Part shown: piece by piece, positions 17,459-26,569 of the stretch
Numbering within the stretch: the stretch's first letter is position 1
How the letters are laid out: each line of letters starts with the position of its first letter
Position numbers and translations under genes: made by a program
NCBI RefSeq assembly: GCF_001314875.1
Contig: NZ_LJZS01000026.1
Span: forward strand, 1-36,982
Length of the DNA stretch: 36,982 nt
Reading direction: 5' to 3'
DNA from: Halomonas sp. HL-48
Lineage (GTDB): Bacteria > Pseudomonadota > Gammaproteobacteria > Pseudomonadales > Halomonadaceae
Notes under the pieces: generated by a model
Database searches by the model: none
What the model was told of the DNA's origin: nothing
What the model saw: the letters and a program-made list of their open reading frames with translations, nothing else

Positions 17459-17540
17459 CGTTCTTCCCCGCTAGTCTTGCTGTTTTAATCTCTCCTGCGG
17501 TCAATAGGATCCGAGACCGGGTGCTCTTGACCGGCCAAGG

Positions 17541-17569
17541 CCGACAACGCGGCGTAAAAGGCATATAAT
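17541..17569 (+). promoter_or_regulatory. Sigma-70-type promoter of the Bcr/CflA gene
   Basis: A consensus -10 TATAAT at 17564-17569 lies 17 bases after CCGACA (17541-17546), a four-of-six match to the -35 consensus. Transcription would start near 17576, about 48 bases before the ATG at 17624. Confidence 0.65.
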
Positions 17570-17623
17570 TAGCGGCCTATCTTTACGCTGCCGAGGTGCG
17601 TGTGGCCACCCCTAAGGAGAGAC

Positions 17624-18817
17624 ATGGAACTTAATCCCCGTCGCGTCGCCATTCTGGTGGCGGCCAACACGGCGTTGGCCCCTTTTGCGATCGATGCTTA
17701 TCTCCCGGCAATGGCGGCCATTGCGGATACCATCGATGCCAGCATCCACCGCACTGAACTGTCGATTAGCGTGTTCCTGTTTGGCTTTGCCCTGGGTCAG
17801 CTGTGCTTTGGGCCGCTGTCTGATCGGCTGGGTCGCAAACCCGTCCTGATGGGCGGGCTGGTGGTGTTTCTGTGCGCCAGCCTGATGATCACCCTGGCCG
17901 ATAGTCTCACCACGCTGCTTGTTTTACGCTTTGTGCAAGCCCTGGGAGGCGGTGCCTGCGTGGTCAATTCGGCGGCCATCGTGCGCGACTGCTTCAGCGG
18001 TCGCGAGGCGGCGAAAGTCATGTCGACCATGGCCATGATCATGATGCTGGCGCCCCTGGTCGCGCCGGCAGTGGGCAGCCTGCTGCTGTACATCGCGGAC
18101 TGGTGGCTCATTTTCGTGTTTCTCGCCGCCTATGCCGGGTTTCTGCTTTGGCTGCTCGGTTCGCGTCTGCCTGAAACCCGGGACATGTCGTTGCCGGCGG
18201 CATCGCCTCGCCAGGTGCTGCGTAACTACGCAAGCGTACTGCGTCATCGCGAAGGCATGGGCTACATCTGTGCCGTGGCGGCCTCGTTTGCTGGTCTTTT
18301 TGCCTTTGTCACGGCGTCACCGTTTCTTTATCTGGACTACTTTTCGCTAAGCCCGGCGGTCTATCCGTTTGTGTTTGGCGTCAATGTGGTGATGATCGCC
18401 TCCTCTAATCGGGTCAATATTTATCTGCTGCGCAAGCGCACGCCCCAGCAGAATTTACGCTTTGGCCTGGCGGTACAGCTGGTCGCGGCCCTGGGCCTGG
18501 TCGCGGCGACGGCGTTTAATGTCGCTTCGCTTGCGGTGGTGGTGCCTTTGGTGATGCTCTTTACCGGCATGATCGGCCTGATTACGCCGAATGCCATTTC
18601 CTCGCTGCTCGATCATTTTGGCCATATCAGTGCGACGGCCACTGCTTTGTTAGGCGGTATCCAGTTCAGCTGTGGAGCGCTTGCCGGGGCGATGGTGGGC
18701 TTGTTTGAAGTTGAACACCTCTGGCCGATGGTGTTGACCATGCTGACCGCCGCACTGGTCGGCAATGTCGGCGTGCGGTTACTGACGCCGGCGGCAACGG
18801 ATGAGCCGTCGGCATGA
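17624..18817 (+). CDS. Bcr/CflA family drug-resistance MFS transporter
   Basis: A 397-residue major facilitator protein with about twelve hydrophobic segments. The opening APFAIDAYLPAM, the loop motif GPLSDRLGRKPVL (MFS motif A) and the VRFVQALGGGACVVNSAAIVRD stretch are typical of the Bcr/CflA group, which exports drugs such as bicyclomycin or sulfonamides with proton antiport. Substrate cannot be told from sequence. ATG 17624 is chosen because AAGGAGA lies just upstream; an upstream in-frame start at 17600 lacks this. It overlaps the next gene by four bases (ATGA), so the two are coupled. Confidence 0.9.
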   Translation: MELNPRRVAILVAANTALAPFAIDAYLPAMAAIADTIDASIHRTELSISVFLFGFALGQLCFGPLSDRLGRKPVLMGGLVVFLCASLMITLADSLTTLLVLRFVQALGGGACVVNSAAIVRDCFSGREAAKVMSTMAMIMMLAPLVAPAVGSLLLYIADWWLIFVFLAAYAGFLLWLLGSRLPETRDMSLPAASPRQVLRNYASVLRHREGMGYICAVAASFAGLFAFVTASPFLYLDYFSLSPAVYPFVFGVNVVMIASSNRVNIYLLRKRTPQQNLRFGLAVQLVAALGLVAATAFNVASLAVVVPLVMLFTGMIGLITPNAISSLLDHFGHISATATALLGGIQFSCGALAGAMVGLFEVEHLWPMVLTMLTAALVGNVGVRLLTPAATDEPSA

Positions 18818-19548
18818 TGGAAGACGTTATCGCATGGCTGGATATGCCCTTCGGCACCTGGGTGGGGTGTGCGCTGGTGTTGGCGATGGGCGCTTTCGTT
18901 CAACGCGCTACCGGTTTCGGGTTGGCGATTATCGGCGCACCGCTACTGTTGATGATCGAACCGCGTCTGGTACCCGTAGTGCTGGTGCTGTTTGGGTTTA
19001 CGGTCTCGCTGATGATGGTGCGCACTTACTGGCACGAGGTGCGCCTGGGGGCAATGGGCATGGCGCTGGTGGGGCGCTTACCCGGCAATGCGCTCGGGCT
19101 GTGGCTGTTGATAGCCGCGCCCATGGTGGTACTGGAAAAGCTGATTGCCGCCATCGTGCTGTTTGCGGTGTTCGTGACGCTATGTCGTATCCGGCTGCCG
19201 GTGAATCGACTGTCGTTGTTTGTTGCCGGCGTGTTGTCGGGAATCTTTGGAACCGTCGCCGCCATCGGCGGGCCGCCCATGGTGCTCCTGATGCATGGGT
19301 TTGCGCCTGACCGGCTGCGCGGCAACCTGGCGGCATTCTTTATCATTACATCAATGCTCACCCTCGCAACCCTTGCCTTGGCCGGGCAGGTGAGCGGGTG
19401 GCACATGGGAATCGCACTCTCCCTGTTGCCCGCCGTATTACTGGGTAACCGGTTGGCGGACAGGGTCGCCCACCGTATCGATAAGCAATGGCTCCAGGCT
19501 GCGTCGCTTTCGTTGTGTACGCTGGCCGCCGTCGGGCTTTTGCTTTGA
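18814..19548 (+). CDS. TauE/SafE (TSUP) family membrane permease
   Basis: A 244-residue polytopic protein with about eight membrane segments in two related halves. The glycine-rich FVQRATGFGLAIIGAPLLL and GIFGTVAAIGGPPMVLLMHG stretches are characteristic of the TSUP (DUF81) family. Members move anions such as sulfite, sulfoacetate or other organosulfur compounds, usually outward; the substrate here is unknown. Its ATG overlaps the stop of the Bcr/CflA gene, so the two make an operon from the promoter at 17541. No clear terminator separates it from the pst promoter region. Confidence 0.9.
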   Translation: MMEDVIAWLDMPFGTWVGCALVLAMGAFVQRATGFGLAIIGAPLLLMIEPRLVPVVLVLFGFTVSLMMVRTYWHEVRLGAMGMALVGRLPGNALGLWLLIAAPMVVLEKLIAAIVLFAVFVTLCRIRLPVNRLSLFVAGVLSGIFGTVAAIGGPPMVLLMHGFAPDRLRGNLAAFFIITSMLTLATLALAGQVSGWHMGIALSLLPAVLLGNRLADRVAHRIDKQWLQAASLSLCTLAAVGLLL

Positions 19549-19609
19549 TAGCGTGAGCCTTATTCGGGCTGTGATAAAAAAAACCAAAAAAATAATGTCG
19601 TGACATTGC

Positions 19610-19644
19610 TTGTCATGAAGCTGTCATCCAAGCGATGCAAAGTA
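19610..19644 (+). promoter_or_regulatory. PHO box and conserved promoter element upstream of pstS
   Basis: TTGTCAT (19610-19616), GAAG, CTGTCAT (19621-19627) form an 18-base PHO box close to the CTGTCAT-N4-CTGTCAC consensus bound by PhoB. Six bases later comes GATGCAAAGTA (19634-19644), repeated exactly, at the same spacing, downstream of the second PHO box at 20799. That element should hold the weak -10 of an activator-dependent promoter. An A-rich tract (19574-19594) lies upstream. Confidence 0.88.
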
Positions 19645-19689
19645 TGCCATGCGAAGGCAAGATCCCTAACAGCTTCAGGAGTAATTCGC

Positions 19690-20700
19690 ATGAACCGTAT
19701 TCTTAAAACCACCGTGCTCGCAGCTGCTGTAATGAGCGTTGCTGGTGTTGCACAAGCGCGTGACCAAATCCGCATTGTCGGTTCCAGCACGGTTTACCCG
19801 TTTGCCAGCTACGTAACCGAAGAATTCGGTGCGGTAAGCGATTATCCAACGCCGGTAATCGAGTCTACGGGGTCAGGCGGCGGTTTGCGTCTGTTCTGTA
19901 ACGGTATTGGCGACGGCACCCCGGACATCACCAACGCATCACGTCGCATGAAGCCGTCTGAGTTCGAGCGTTGTGAAGAAAACGGTGTGACCGATATCAC
20001 CGAAGCCAAGATCGGCTCTGACGGTATCGTAATGGGTCAGTCCAACGAAAATGATGAGCTTGATCTGACCCTCGAGCAAATCTTCCTGGCGGTAGCCGCC
20101 CAGGTGCCTGAAGACGGCGAACTGGTCGATAACCCCTACGAAAACTGGAGCGACATCGATTCTTCGCTGCCGGATCGTGAAATTTCCATCTACGGACCGC
20201 CGACTACTTCTGGTACTCGCGATGCCTTTGAAGAGCTGGTCATGGAAGCTGCTTCAAGCGAGATGGACGAATACGAAGAAGCTTACACCGATATTCGTGA
20301 CGACGGTGCTTACATCGATGCAGGTGAAAACGATAACCTGATCGTTCAGCGTCTACAGGAAGACACCGGTGCTTTCGGTATCTTCGGCTATTCCTTCCTG
20401 GCTGAAAATACTGATGCATTGAACGCAGCGAGCATTGAAGGTGTTGCGCCTGAGCCGGAAGATATCAGTTCTGGCGACTACCCGGTTGCACGTTCACTGT
20501 GGTTCTATGTGAAGAACCAGCACGCTGACGAAGTGCCGCCTATGTACGAATACACCGAAATGTTCATGGAAGAGCAGATGATTGGCGAAGATGGCTACCT
20601 GAAGGATATCGGCCTGATCGTGTTGCCGGAAGAAGAGCGTGAAGAGTGGCGCCAGAAGATGGCTGACCGCACACAGTTGGAACTCTCTGATCTGGAATAA
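19690..20700 (+). CDS. pstS: Phosphate ABC transporter substrate-binding protein PstS
   Basis: Periplasmic phosphate-binding protein of the high-affinity Pst importer. The 336-residue product has a Sec signal peptide (about residues 1-23, ending AQA before RDQIR) and the phosphate-site motifs GSSTVYPFASYV, STGSGGGLRLFC and GPPTTSGTRDAFEEL. The mature protein is notably acidic, as is common for exported proteins of halophilic or marine bacteria. ATG 19690 follows AGGAGT by seven bases; an upstream in-frame start at 19600 would lie in the promoter. A PHO box lies upstream and a terminator downstream, so it can be made in excess over the membrane components. Confidence 0.95.
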   Translation: MNRILKTTVLAAAVMSVAGVAQARDQIRIVGSSTVYPFASYVTEEFGAVSDYPTPVIESTGSGGGLRLFCNGIGDGTPDITNASRRMKPSEFERCEENGVTDITEAKIGSDGIVMGQSNENDELDLTLEQIFLAVAAQVPEDGELVDNPYENWSDIDSSLPDREISIYGPPTTSGTRDAFEELVMEAASSEMDEYEEAYTDIRDDGAYIDAGENDNLIVQRLQEDTGAFGIFGYSFLAENTDALNAASIEGVAPEPEDISSGDYPVARSLWFYVKNQHADEVPPMYEYTEMFMEEQMIGEDGYLKDIGLIVLPEEEREEWRQKMADRTQLELSDLE

Positions 20701-20727
20701 CAGACATAGGGTTGATATTGAGATGAT

Positions 20728-20755
20728 GGCCGACAGCGTAAGCTGTCGGCCTTTT
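20728..20755 (+). terminator. Terminator between pstS and pstC
   Basis: GGCCGACAGC (20728-20737) and GCTGTCGGCC (20742-20751) make a perfect 10-bp stem with a GTAA tetraloop, followed by TTTT. The short T-run suggests partial termination. pstC has its own PHO box, so pstCAB does not depend on read-through. Confidence 0.85.
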
Positions 20756-20798
20756 GCTGTGTGATTGTCGTTGCCACACCGGCTTTTTGATTTGCTGC

Positions 20799-20833
20799 TT
20801 GTCACATAGCTGTAATGTTTCTGATGCAAAGTA
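20799..20833 (+). promoter_or_regulatory. Second PHO box and promoter element upstream of pstC
   Basis: TTGTCAC (20799-20805), ATAG, CTGTAAT (20810-20816) form a PHO box, somewhat weaker than the pstS one. GATGCAAAGTA (20823-20833) follows after six bases, identical in sequence and spacing to the pstS promoter. This supports an independent PhoB-controlled promoter for pstCAB. Confidence 0.83.
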
Positions 20834-20874
20834 CTCCCAAACCCGATTTCATTAGGTAATGCGAGAGAGATCAA

Positions 20875-22125
20875 ATGCAGACCAACCAGCTTGTTTTGAT
20901 TTTCTGCAGTGCGTTATTGCTGCTTGGGCTGTTGGCCTTTTATGTGGGCCGCGCCAAAGCTGCACGCGTGCGCAGCGCTGGTGGCAGCATGTTTGCCCAG
21001 CCCGACCAGTATGCTTGGTTTGCCGTGCTTTCTACGGCAGGTCCGGCAATATTGGTGGGTGCAGTAGGTGCTTTCGTGATGCTGCTGTTAGGGGCGGATA
21101 TCCCTACTTTTTACCTCTTGGCCGCGAGCCTGGTGGTGGCCGCAGCAGGGCTTGTGGTTGGCTTGGCGCAGGTGCGGCCTAACTTCCATGCCCGTCAGGC
21201 GATTGAGCGGGTGATTCGAATGGCGCTGGCCTCAGCAGCGTTGATTTCGATCTTTACCACTTTCGGCATTTTATTTTCGATAATTTCCGAGGCGGTGAGT
21301 TTTTTCCAGATGCACAGCTTCTGGGAGTTTATCACCGGTACCACCTGGAGCCCTGGGGACAGTTTCTTAGCCTCTGCTGGTCGCGGCGACGGGGAAGGTG
21401 CGCAATTTGGCTCGGTACCACTATTTGCCGGCACCTTTATGATCACCGCGATTGCGCTATTTGTTGCGGTGCCTGTCGGGCTGCTGTCGGCGATTTATAT
21501 GTCCGAGTATGCACCACAGAAAGTACGCACTGTAGCGAAACCGGTACTGGAGATTCTCGCCGGTATTCCCACCGTGGTGTACGGCTTTTTTGCGGCGATT
21601 ACCGTGGCGCCTATCATCGTTAATGTTGCCGGTTTTTTCGGTCTTGAAGCGTCCTACAACAATGCGGTAGCCCCGGGTGTCGTGATGGGCATTATGATCA
21701 TTCCGTTTATTTCCTCGCTCTCCGACGATGTGATCAATTCAGTACCCGATACCATGCGCCAAGGGTCACTGGCGCTTGGCATGACCAAAGGCGAAACCAT
21801 TCGCGACGTAGTGATTCCCGCTGCGCTACCGGGCATCATCTCAGCCGCGCTATTGGGGATGTCTCGGGCGCTGGGAGAAACCATGATTGTGGTCATGGCC
21901 GCCGGCATGCGCCCCAATCTTACCGCTAATCCGTTAGAGGACATGACAACCGTGACAGTGCGCATTGTCGCGGCGCTTACCGGTGACCAAGAGTTTGAAA
22001 GTGCCGAAACGCTGTCGGCTTTCGCGCTTGGATTGGTGCTGTTTGCGGTAACGCTGACGCTTAATCTGGTTTCGGTGCTGATGATCCGCCGATTCCGTGA
22101 AAAATACCGCGTGAACAATCTGTAA
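20875..22125 (+). CDS. pstC: Phosphate ABC transporter permease PstC
   Basis: Inner-membrane permease of the Pst importer, pairing with PstA. The 416-residue product is longer than E. coli PstC (319) because of an N-terminal region of about 90 residues with extra hydrophobic helices. The conserved core includes FAGTFMITAIALFVAVPVGLLSAIYMSEYA and the ABC-permease EAA loop (RQGSLALGMTKGETIRDVVIPAALPGI). ATG 20875 follows a purine-rich GAGAGAGA stretch. pstA follows after 18 bases. Confidence 0.94.
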   Translation: MQTNQLVLIFCSALLLLGLLAFYVGRAKAARVRSAGGSMFAQPDQYAWFAVLSTAGPAILVGAVGAFVMLLLGADIPTFYLLAASLVVAAAGLVVGLAQVRPNFHARQAIERVIRMALASAALISIFTTFGILFSIISEAVSFFQMHSFWEFITGTTWSPGDSFLASAGRGDGEGAQFGSVPLFAGTFMITAIALFVAVPVGLLSAIYMSEYAPQKVRTVAKPVLEILAGIPTVVYGFFAAITVAPIIVNVAGFFGLEASYNNAVAPGVVMGIMIIPFISSLSDDVINSVPDTMRQGSLALGMTKGETIRDVVIPAALPGIISAALLGMSRALGETMIVVMAAGMRPNLTANPLEDMTTVTVRIVAALTGDQEFESAETLSAFALGLVLFAVTLTLNLVSVLMIRRFREKYRVNNL

Positions 22126-22143
22126 CGCCGAGGAACTGATTCG

Positions 22144-23310
22144 ATGAGCCACTCTTTTGATGACATCAGCCAGCAGCTCAGGCGGCGTCACCGCAAGTCC
22201 GCACGCTTAAAGTGGATTTCCATGGGCGCGCTAGGCCTTGCAGGGCTATTTCTAGTACTGTTCTTTGCCGACATGCTGAACAAGGGGTTGCCCGCGTTTC
22301 AGCAGGCGTATATCAACACCGAGGTGAATTACACCGAGGAGGCTGCCACCGACGCCCGTCAGGCCATTGCGGAAGATTTGGTGCCTATCGTCAGCCGAAC
22401 TGAAATTCGTGAAATACCCAAGGAAATCCGCAACGACGAAGACTTGATTGGCACCTCCGAACAGAAGTGGTTGTTGGTCAACGGTGAGGTCGATCAATAT
22501 CTGAAAGGCAATCGCAACAAGCTTAACGAAGAGGAGCGTGAGGCGATTGACGAGCGGGTGGAATCCGGCCAGGTGGAGCTTGCGTTTAACCGTACCTTCT
22601 TCACTCAGGGAGATTCCAAAACCTCCGAACGTGCGGGCATATTGGCGGCTGTAGTGGGCACCGTCATGACGATGATCGTGACCCTGGCGATCTCGTTCCC
22701 GATTGGTGTAATGACGGCAGTGTATCTTGAAGAATTCGCCCCGGATAACCGATTGACCCAGGCGATTGAAATCAACATTAATAATCTCGCCGCCATCCCA
22801 TCGATTTTGTTTGGTTTGTTGGGCCTGGCGATTTTTATTAATTTCTTTGGCGTGCCGCGTTCATCGCCACTTGCCGGTGGTATGACCCTGGCGTTGATGA
22901 CGTTGCCGGTGATTATTATCTCGACCCGCGCAGCACTGCGGAGCGTGCCGGACTCGATACGCCACGCTGCTTTCGGTGTCGGCTGCTCGCGGTGGCAGGT
23001 GGTACGCGACCACGTATTGCCGCTAGCTATGCCGGGCATCATGACGGGTTCGATCATTGGTCTCGCTCAAGCGATGGGCGAAACGGCCCCGCTGATCATT
23101 GTCGGTATGGTTGCCTTTATTCCCGATGTTGGCGCATCGTTTACCGAGGCGGCAACGGTGATGCCTGCGCAAATATTCACTTGGTCCGGCGAGCCCGAAC
23201 ATGCGTTCGTGGAGAAAACCGCGGGGGGTATCCTGGTCCTTCTGGCAGTGCTGATCTCCCTCAACGCCTTTGCCGTGTTACTGCGCAAGAAATTTGAGCG
23301 TCGCTGGTAG
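22144..23310 (+). CDS. pstA: Phosphate ABC transporter permease PstA
   Basis: Second permease of the Pst importer. The 388-residue product exceeds E. coli PstA (296): after the first membrane helix (about residues 24-42) there is a hydrophilic, acidic region of roughly 110 residues, probably periplasmic. The core carries [36 protein letters not shown] and the EAA loop [27 protein letters not shown], which contacts PstB. The ribosome binding site GAGGA lies before ATG 22144. The gene lies between pstC and pstB. Confidence 0.94.
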   Translation: MSHSFDDISQQLRRRHRKSARLKWISMGALGLAGLFLVLFFADMLNKGLPAFQQAYINTEVNYTEEAATDARQAIAEDLVPIVSRTEIREIPKEIRNDEDLIGTSEQKWLLVNGEVDQYLKGNRNKLNEEEREAIDERVESGQVELAFNRTFFTQGDSKTSERAGILAAVVGTVMTMIVTLAISFPIGVMTAVYLEEFAPDNRLTQAIEININNLAAIPSILFGLLGLAIFINFFGVPRSSPLAGGMTLALMTLPVIIISTRAALRSVPDSIRHAAFGVGCSRWQVVRDHVLPLAMPGIMTGSIIGLAQAMGETAPLIIVGMVAFIPDVGASFTEAATVMPAQIFTWSGEPEHAFVEKTAGGILVLLAVLISLNAFAVLLRKKFERRW

Positions 23311-23336
23311 CCCAGCGCGTTAAAAAGGATATCGAT

Positions 23337-24176
23337 ATGAATAGCCAAGCACCCGTAATGAGTGAGCAAGATATACCGAACGTTGGCCAGCCCTATACGC
23401 GCAACGATCAGGCAAGCCATGAACTGAGCATCCGCGTCCGGGACCTGAACCTCTGGTACGGCAAGAACCAGGCGCTGAAAAACCTCAATATCGACCTGTT
23501 CCAAAAAAATGTGACGGCCCTCATTGGGCCTTCCGGCTGCGGTAAGTCCACGTTTCTTCGCTGCCTGAACCGCATGAACGATCTGATACCCAGCGTGCGC
23601 ACGGAAGGACTGGTAGAGATGGACGGCCATGACGTCAACGCGTCCAAAATGGACGAAGTAGCGCTTCGTCGCCGCGTGGGCATGGTCTTCCAGAAACCCA
23701 ATCCGTTTCCCAAGTCGATATTTGAAAACGTCGCCTATGCGCCACGCATGCATGACATGGTGAGCCGCAAAGCCGATCAGGACGAGCTGGTAGAGCAGGC
23801 GCTTCGCGACGCGGGGCTGTGGAACGAGGTGAAGGACAAGCTGCAAGAGCCGGGCACGTCGCTGTCGGGTGGTCAGCAGCAGCGGCTGTGCATTGCCCGG
23901 GCGATTGCCGTTCAGCCCGATGTGATTTTGATGGATGAACCGACCTCGGCGCTCGACCCGATCTCAACGGCCACCATTGAAGACTTGATGGACCGTTTGA
24001 AAGAAAAGTTCACCATCGTCACCGTGACCCACAATATGCAGCAGGCGGCGCGTGTGGCCGACTACACGGCATTCTTCCACCTGGGCGAAATCATTGAGTA
24101 CAACGACACCAAGGTCATGTTCTCGACACCGGCGAAGAAGAAGACCGAAGATTATATTTCCGGCCGGTACGGCTAA
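23337..24176 (+). CDS. pstB: Phosphate ABC transporter ATP-binding protein PstB
   Basis: ATPase that drives Pst phosphate import. The 279-residue product has Walker [10 protein letters not shown] (64-72), signature LSGGQQ (176-181), Walker B ILMDEP (197-202) and the switch histidine H232 (VTHNM). The N-terminal 30 residues are a variable extension. AAAGGA precedes ATG 23337. It is the last pst gene: a strong terminator follows and no phoU is found here, unlike the E. coli operon. Confidence 0.96.
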   Translation: MNSQAPVMSEQDIPNVGQPYTRNDQASHELSIRVRDLNLWYGKNQALKNLNIDLFQKNVTALIGPSGCGKSTFLRCLNRMNDLIPSVRTEGLVEMDGHDVNASKMDEVALRRRVGMVFQKPNPFPKSIFENVAYAPRMHDMVSRKADQDELVEQALRDAGLWNEVKDKLQEPGTSLSGGQQQRLCIARAIAVQPDVILMDEPTSALDPISTATIEDLMDRLKEKFTIVTVTHNMQQAARVADYTAFFHLGEIIEYNDTKVMFSTPAKKKTEDYISGRYG

Positions 24177-24184
24177 ATAGCCGC

Positions 24185-24235
24185 CCGTGCAGGCCCGCTG
24201 CCGATGTGGCGGGCCTGACACGCACGGTTTTTTTT
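24185..24235 (+). terminator. Terminator after pstB
   Basis: CCGTGC plus AGGCCCGC (24185-24198) pair with GCGGGCCT (24209-24216) and GCACGG (24222-24227), leaving a five-base bulge (GACAC), and eight T residues follow. The T-tract ends only seven bases before the ars operator, so it insulates the arsenic genes from pst transcription. Confidence 0.88.
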
Positions 24236-24242
24236 ATCCCTA

Positions 24243-24264
24243 TATATATGATTTTTCGTATATA
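24243..24264. promoter_or_regulatory. ArsR-type operator palindrome upstream of gapdh-arsJ
   Basis: Arms TATATATG and CGTATATA flank ATTTTT, an inverted repeat with one mismatch. It is nearly identical to the palindrome at 27719-27740 upstream of acr3 and arsC, with the same 8-6-8 geometry and spacer ATTTTY. It ends 41 bases before the GAPDH start and overlaps a TATATA that could be the -10. An ArsR-family repressor is the likely ligand, by inference from the genes; no arsR gene is in the window. Confidence 0.7.
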
Positions 24265-24305
24265 GAGATTAGGCTTTCATGCTGTGAACTGCTCAGGAGA
24301 TTCCC

Positions 24306-25337
24306 ATGTCATTGCGCATTGGTATAAATGGTTTTGGCCGTATTGGTCGATTGGCGTTACGCAGCCTGTGGAGCAAGGTGGAAGCGGGTGAAGTGGCGCT
24401 GACGCGCATCAATGACCCGGGTGGCGACGCAGCCACCTTTGCCCACCTGTTGGAGTTCGACTCGGTTCACGGCCATTGGGCGCCGGGTGAGGGCATCTCA
24501 ACGGAGGGTGACAGCATCGTCATCGATGGCGATACGGTCGCATTCAGCGCCAACCAGGCTATCGTGGACAGCGATTGGTCCAATTGCGATGTGGTCATCG
24601 AATGCTCGGGTAAAGTGAAAAGTGCCGCCCAACTTCAGGGGTACTTTGATCAAGACGTGGCGCGTGTGGTGGTGAGCGCGCCGCTTAAGGATGACAAGGT
24701 TCTGAATGTCGTGATGGGCGTCAACGACCACCTCTATGATCCTGTGGAACATAAAATCGTCACGGCCGCCAGCTGTACGACCAACTGCCTGGCGCCGGTC
24801 GTCAAAGTCATTCAGGAAACCTTCGGTATCCGGCATGGTTCCATGACCACGGTGCACGACATCACCAACACGCAAACCATTCTGGACGCGCCGCACAAGG
24901 ACCTGCGTCGGGCGCGCGCCTGCGGCATGAGCCTGATTCCCACCACCACCGGTTCGGCAAAAGCCATCACCGCGATATTTCCCGAGCTGGAAGGCAAGCT
25001 GAACGGCCACGCGGTTCGCGTGCCGCTGGCCAACGCCTCGCTCACCGATATGGTCTTCGAGCTGGAGCGCGAGGTCACCGTCGAAGAGGTCAATCAGGCA
25101 TTGAAAGCAGCCGCCGAAGGCGAACTCGCCGGCATTCTGGGCTACGAGGAACGCCCGCTGGTGTCGATCGATTACCGTACCGACCCGCGCAGCTCGATTA
25201 TCGATGCGCTTTCCACCATGGTAATCAACGGCACACAGCTCAAACTCTACGCCTGGTACGACAACGAGTGGGGCTACGCCAACCGCACCGCCGAGCTTGC
25301 CTGTCGGGTGGGGAGCGAGCAGGTGGAGCGTGGCTGA
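24306..25337 (+). CDS. ArsJ-associated glyceraldehyde-3-phosphate dehydrogenase
   Basis: A 343-residue GAPDH with the Rossmann motif INGFGRIGR, the catalytic cysteine C157 (ASCTTNC) and H184 ([10 protein letters not shown]). Directly upstream of arsJ it is the dedicated enzyme that uses arsenate in place of phosphate to make unstable 1-arseno-3-phosphoglycerate, the substrate of ArsJ. The [23 protein letters not shown] stretch differs from glycolytic GAPDH and fits the ars-linked subgroup. The ribosome binding site AGGAGA precedes ATG 24306. The arsJ start overlaps its end. A housekeeping GAPDH is the alternative, unlikely given the overlap and operator. Confidence 0.92.
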   Translation: MSLRIGINGFGRIGRLALRSLWSKVEAGEVALTRINDPGGDAATFAHLLEFDSVHGHWAPGEGISTEGDSIVIDGDTVAFSANQAIVDSDWSNCDVVIECSGKVKSAAQLQGYFDQDVARVVVSAPLKDDKVLNVVMGVNDHLYDPVEHKIVTAASCTTNCLAPVVKVIQETFGIRHGSMTTVHDITNTQTILDAPHKDLRRARACGMSLIPTTTGSAKAITAIFPELEGKLNGHAVRVPLANASLTDMVFELEREVTVEEVNQALKAAAEGELAGILGYEERPLVSIDYRTDPRSSIIDALSTMVINGTQLKLYAWYDNEWGYANRTAELACRVGSEQVERG

Positions 25338-26565
25338 TTCACTGCTTGCGCGCGTAAAGGCGCTCCCTTTCGAGGTGCGCCAGTACATGCTGATTACCGG
25401 CAATTACTGGGCGTTCACGATTACCGATGGCGCTTTGCGCATGCTGGTGGTGATGCACTTCCACCAGCTGGGCTATTCGCCGTTTGAAATAGCCATGCTG
25501 TTTTTGTTTTACGAAGCCTTTGGCGTGGTGACCAACCTGGTAGGCGGCTGGCTGGGTGCCCGGCTGGGACTTAATCGCACCATGAATGTGGGCCTGGGGC
25601 TGCAGATCATTGCCCTCGCCATGCTGATGGTACCTGCAAGCCTACTGACCGTTGCCTGGGTGATGGCCGCCCAGGCGCTATCGGGCATCGCCAAAGACCT
25701 CAACAAGATGAGCGCCAAGAGTGCCGTCAAGGTGCTCGTGCCCAGCGATAGCGCCAACGCCAATAGCGCGCTTTACCGATGGGTGGCGATGCTAACCGGT
25801 TCCAAGAACGCCCTTAAAGGATTGGGCTTCTTTGTCGGTGGTCTGTTGTTGACCTTGATTGGTTTTCAGGCGGCGGTATTGGTGATGGCGGTCATGCTGG
25901 GGTGTGTGCTGGCGCTTTCGCTATGGCGACTGAAGGCGGACCTGGGGCGCCAAAAGGTGAAACCCAAGTTTTCCGAGATTTTCTCCAAATCGCGTGCCAT
26001 CAACGTGCTTTCCGCGGCACGATTTTGCCTGTTTGCCTCCCGCGACGTGTGGTTTGTGGTGGCGCTGCCGGTGTTTTTATACGACCAGCATGGCTGGTCA
26101 CACTGGACGGTGGGCGGCTTGCTGGCGGTATGGATCATCGGCTACGGCGGGGTACAAACCCAGGCACCCAAGCTAACCCGGTTGATCAAAGGCGATGCGC
26201 GCTCGCTTACCGCCGGTTGGGCAGCGGCATTGGCGGTGCTGGCAATCGTTTTAGCCATGCTGCCCTTGGAGCAGGTCGGTTGGCTGGTCGTTGGCTTACT
26301 GGCGTTTGGCGTGCTGTTTGCAATTAACTCCAGCTGGCACAGCTATCTGATTGTGCATTACGCGCGTGCCGACGGCGTTTCCATGGACGTCGGCTTTTAC
26401 TATATGGCCAATGCCATGGGGCGATTGGTTGGCACGCTGCTATCTGGCTGGCTGTATATGGCCTATGGGCTGAGTGCCTGTTTATGGGTGGCTGCGCTGT
26501 TGGTCATGGCAAGCGCAATCATGGCATTGGCGCTGCCGGGCGGTGCCCGGACATCGGCCAGGTAA
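25330..26565 (+). CDS. arsJ: Organoarsenical efflux MFS transporter ArsJ
   Basis: A 411-residue major facilitator transporter with about twelve membrane helices. ArsJ exports 1-arseno-3-phosphoglycerate made by the neighbouring GAPDH; outside, it breaks down to arsenate, giving arsenate resistance without reduction. Recognised by the [42 protein letters not shown]-terminal region and by its pairing with GAPDH. GTG 25330 is the preferred start: AGGTGGAG lies just upstream and it overlaps the GAPDH stop by 8 bases. A longer in-frame start at 25297 would extend into GAPDH. It is convergent with acr3, only four bases between the stops. Confidence 0.92.
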   Translation: MADSLLARVKALPFEVRQYMLITGNYWAFTITDGALRMLVVMHFHQLGYSPFEIAMLFLFYEAFGVVTNLVGGWLGARLGLNRTMNVGLGLQIIALAMLMVPASLLTVAWVMAAQALSGIAKDLNKMSAKSAVKVLVPSDSANANSALYRWVAMLTGSKNALKGLGFFVGGLLLTLIGFQAAVLVMAVMLGCVLALSLWRLKADLGRQKVKPKFSEIFSKSRAINVLSAARFCLFASRDVWFVVALPVFLYDQHGWSHWTVGGLLAVWIIGYGGVQTQAPKLTRLIKGDARSLTAGWAAALAVLAIVLAMLPLEQVGWLVVGLLAFGVLFAINSSWHSYLIVHYARADGVSMDVGFYYMANAMGRLVGTLLSGWLYMAYGLSACLWVAALLVMASAIMALALPGGARTSAR

Positions 26566-26569
26566 CGGC

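Noticed and set aside
20859..21182. 107-codon frame overlapping the start of pstC
   Set aside because: It is a shifted frame within pstC, whose ABC permease features are clear in the other frame.
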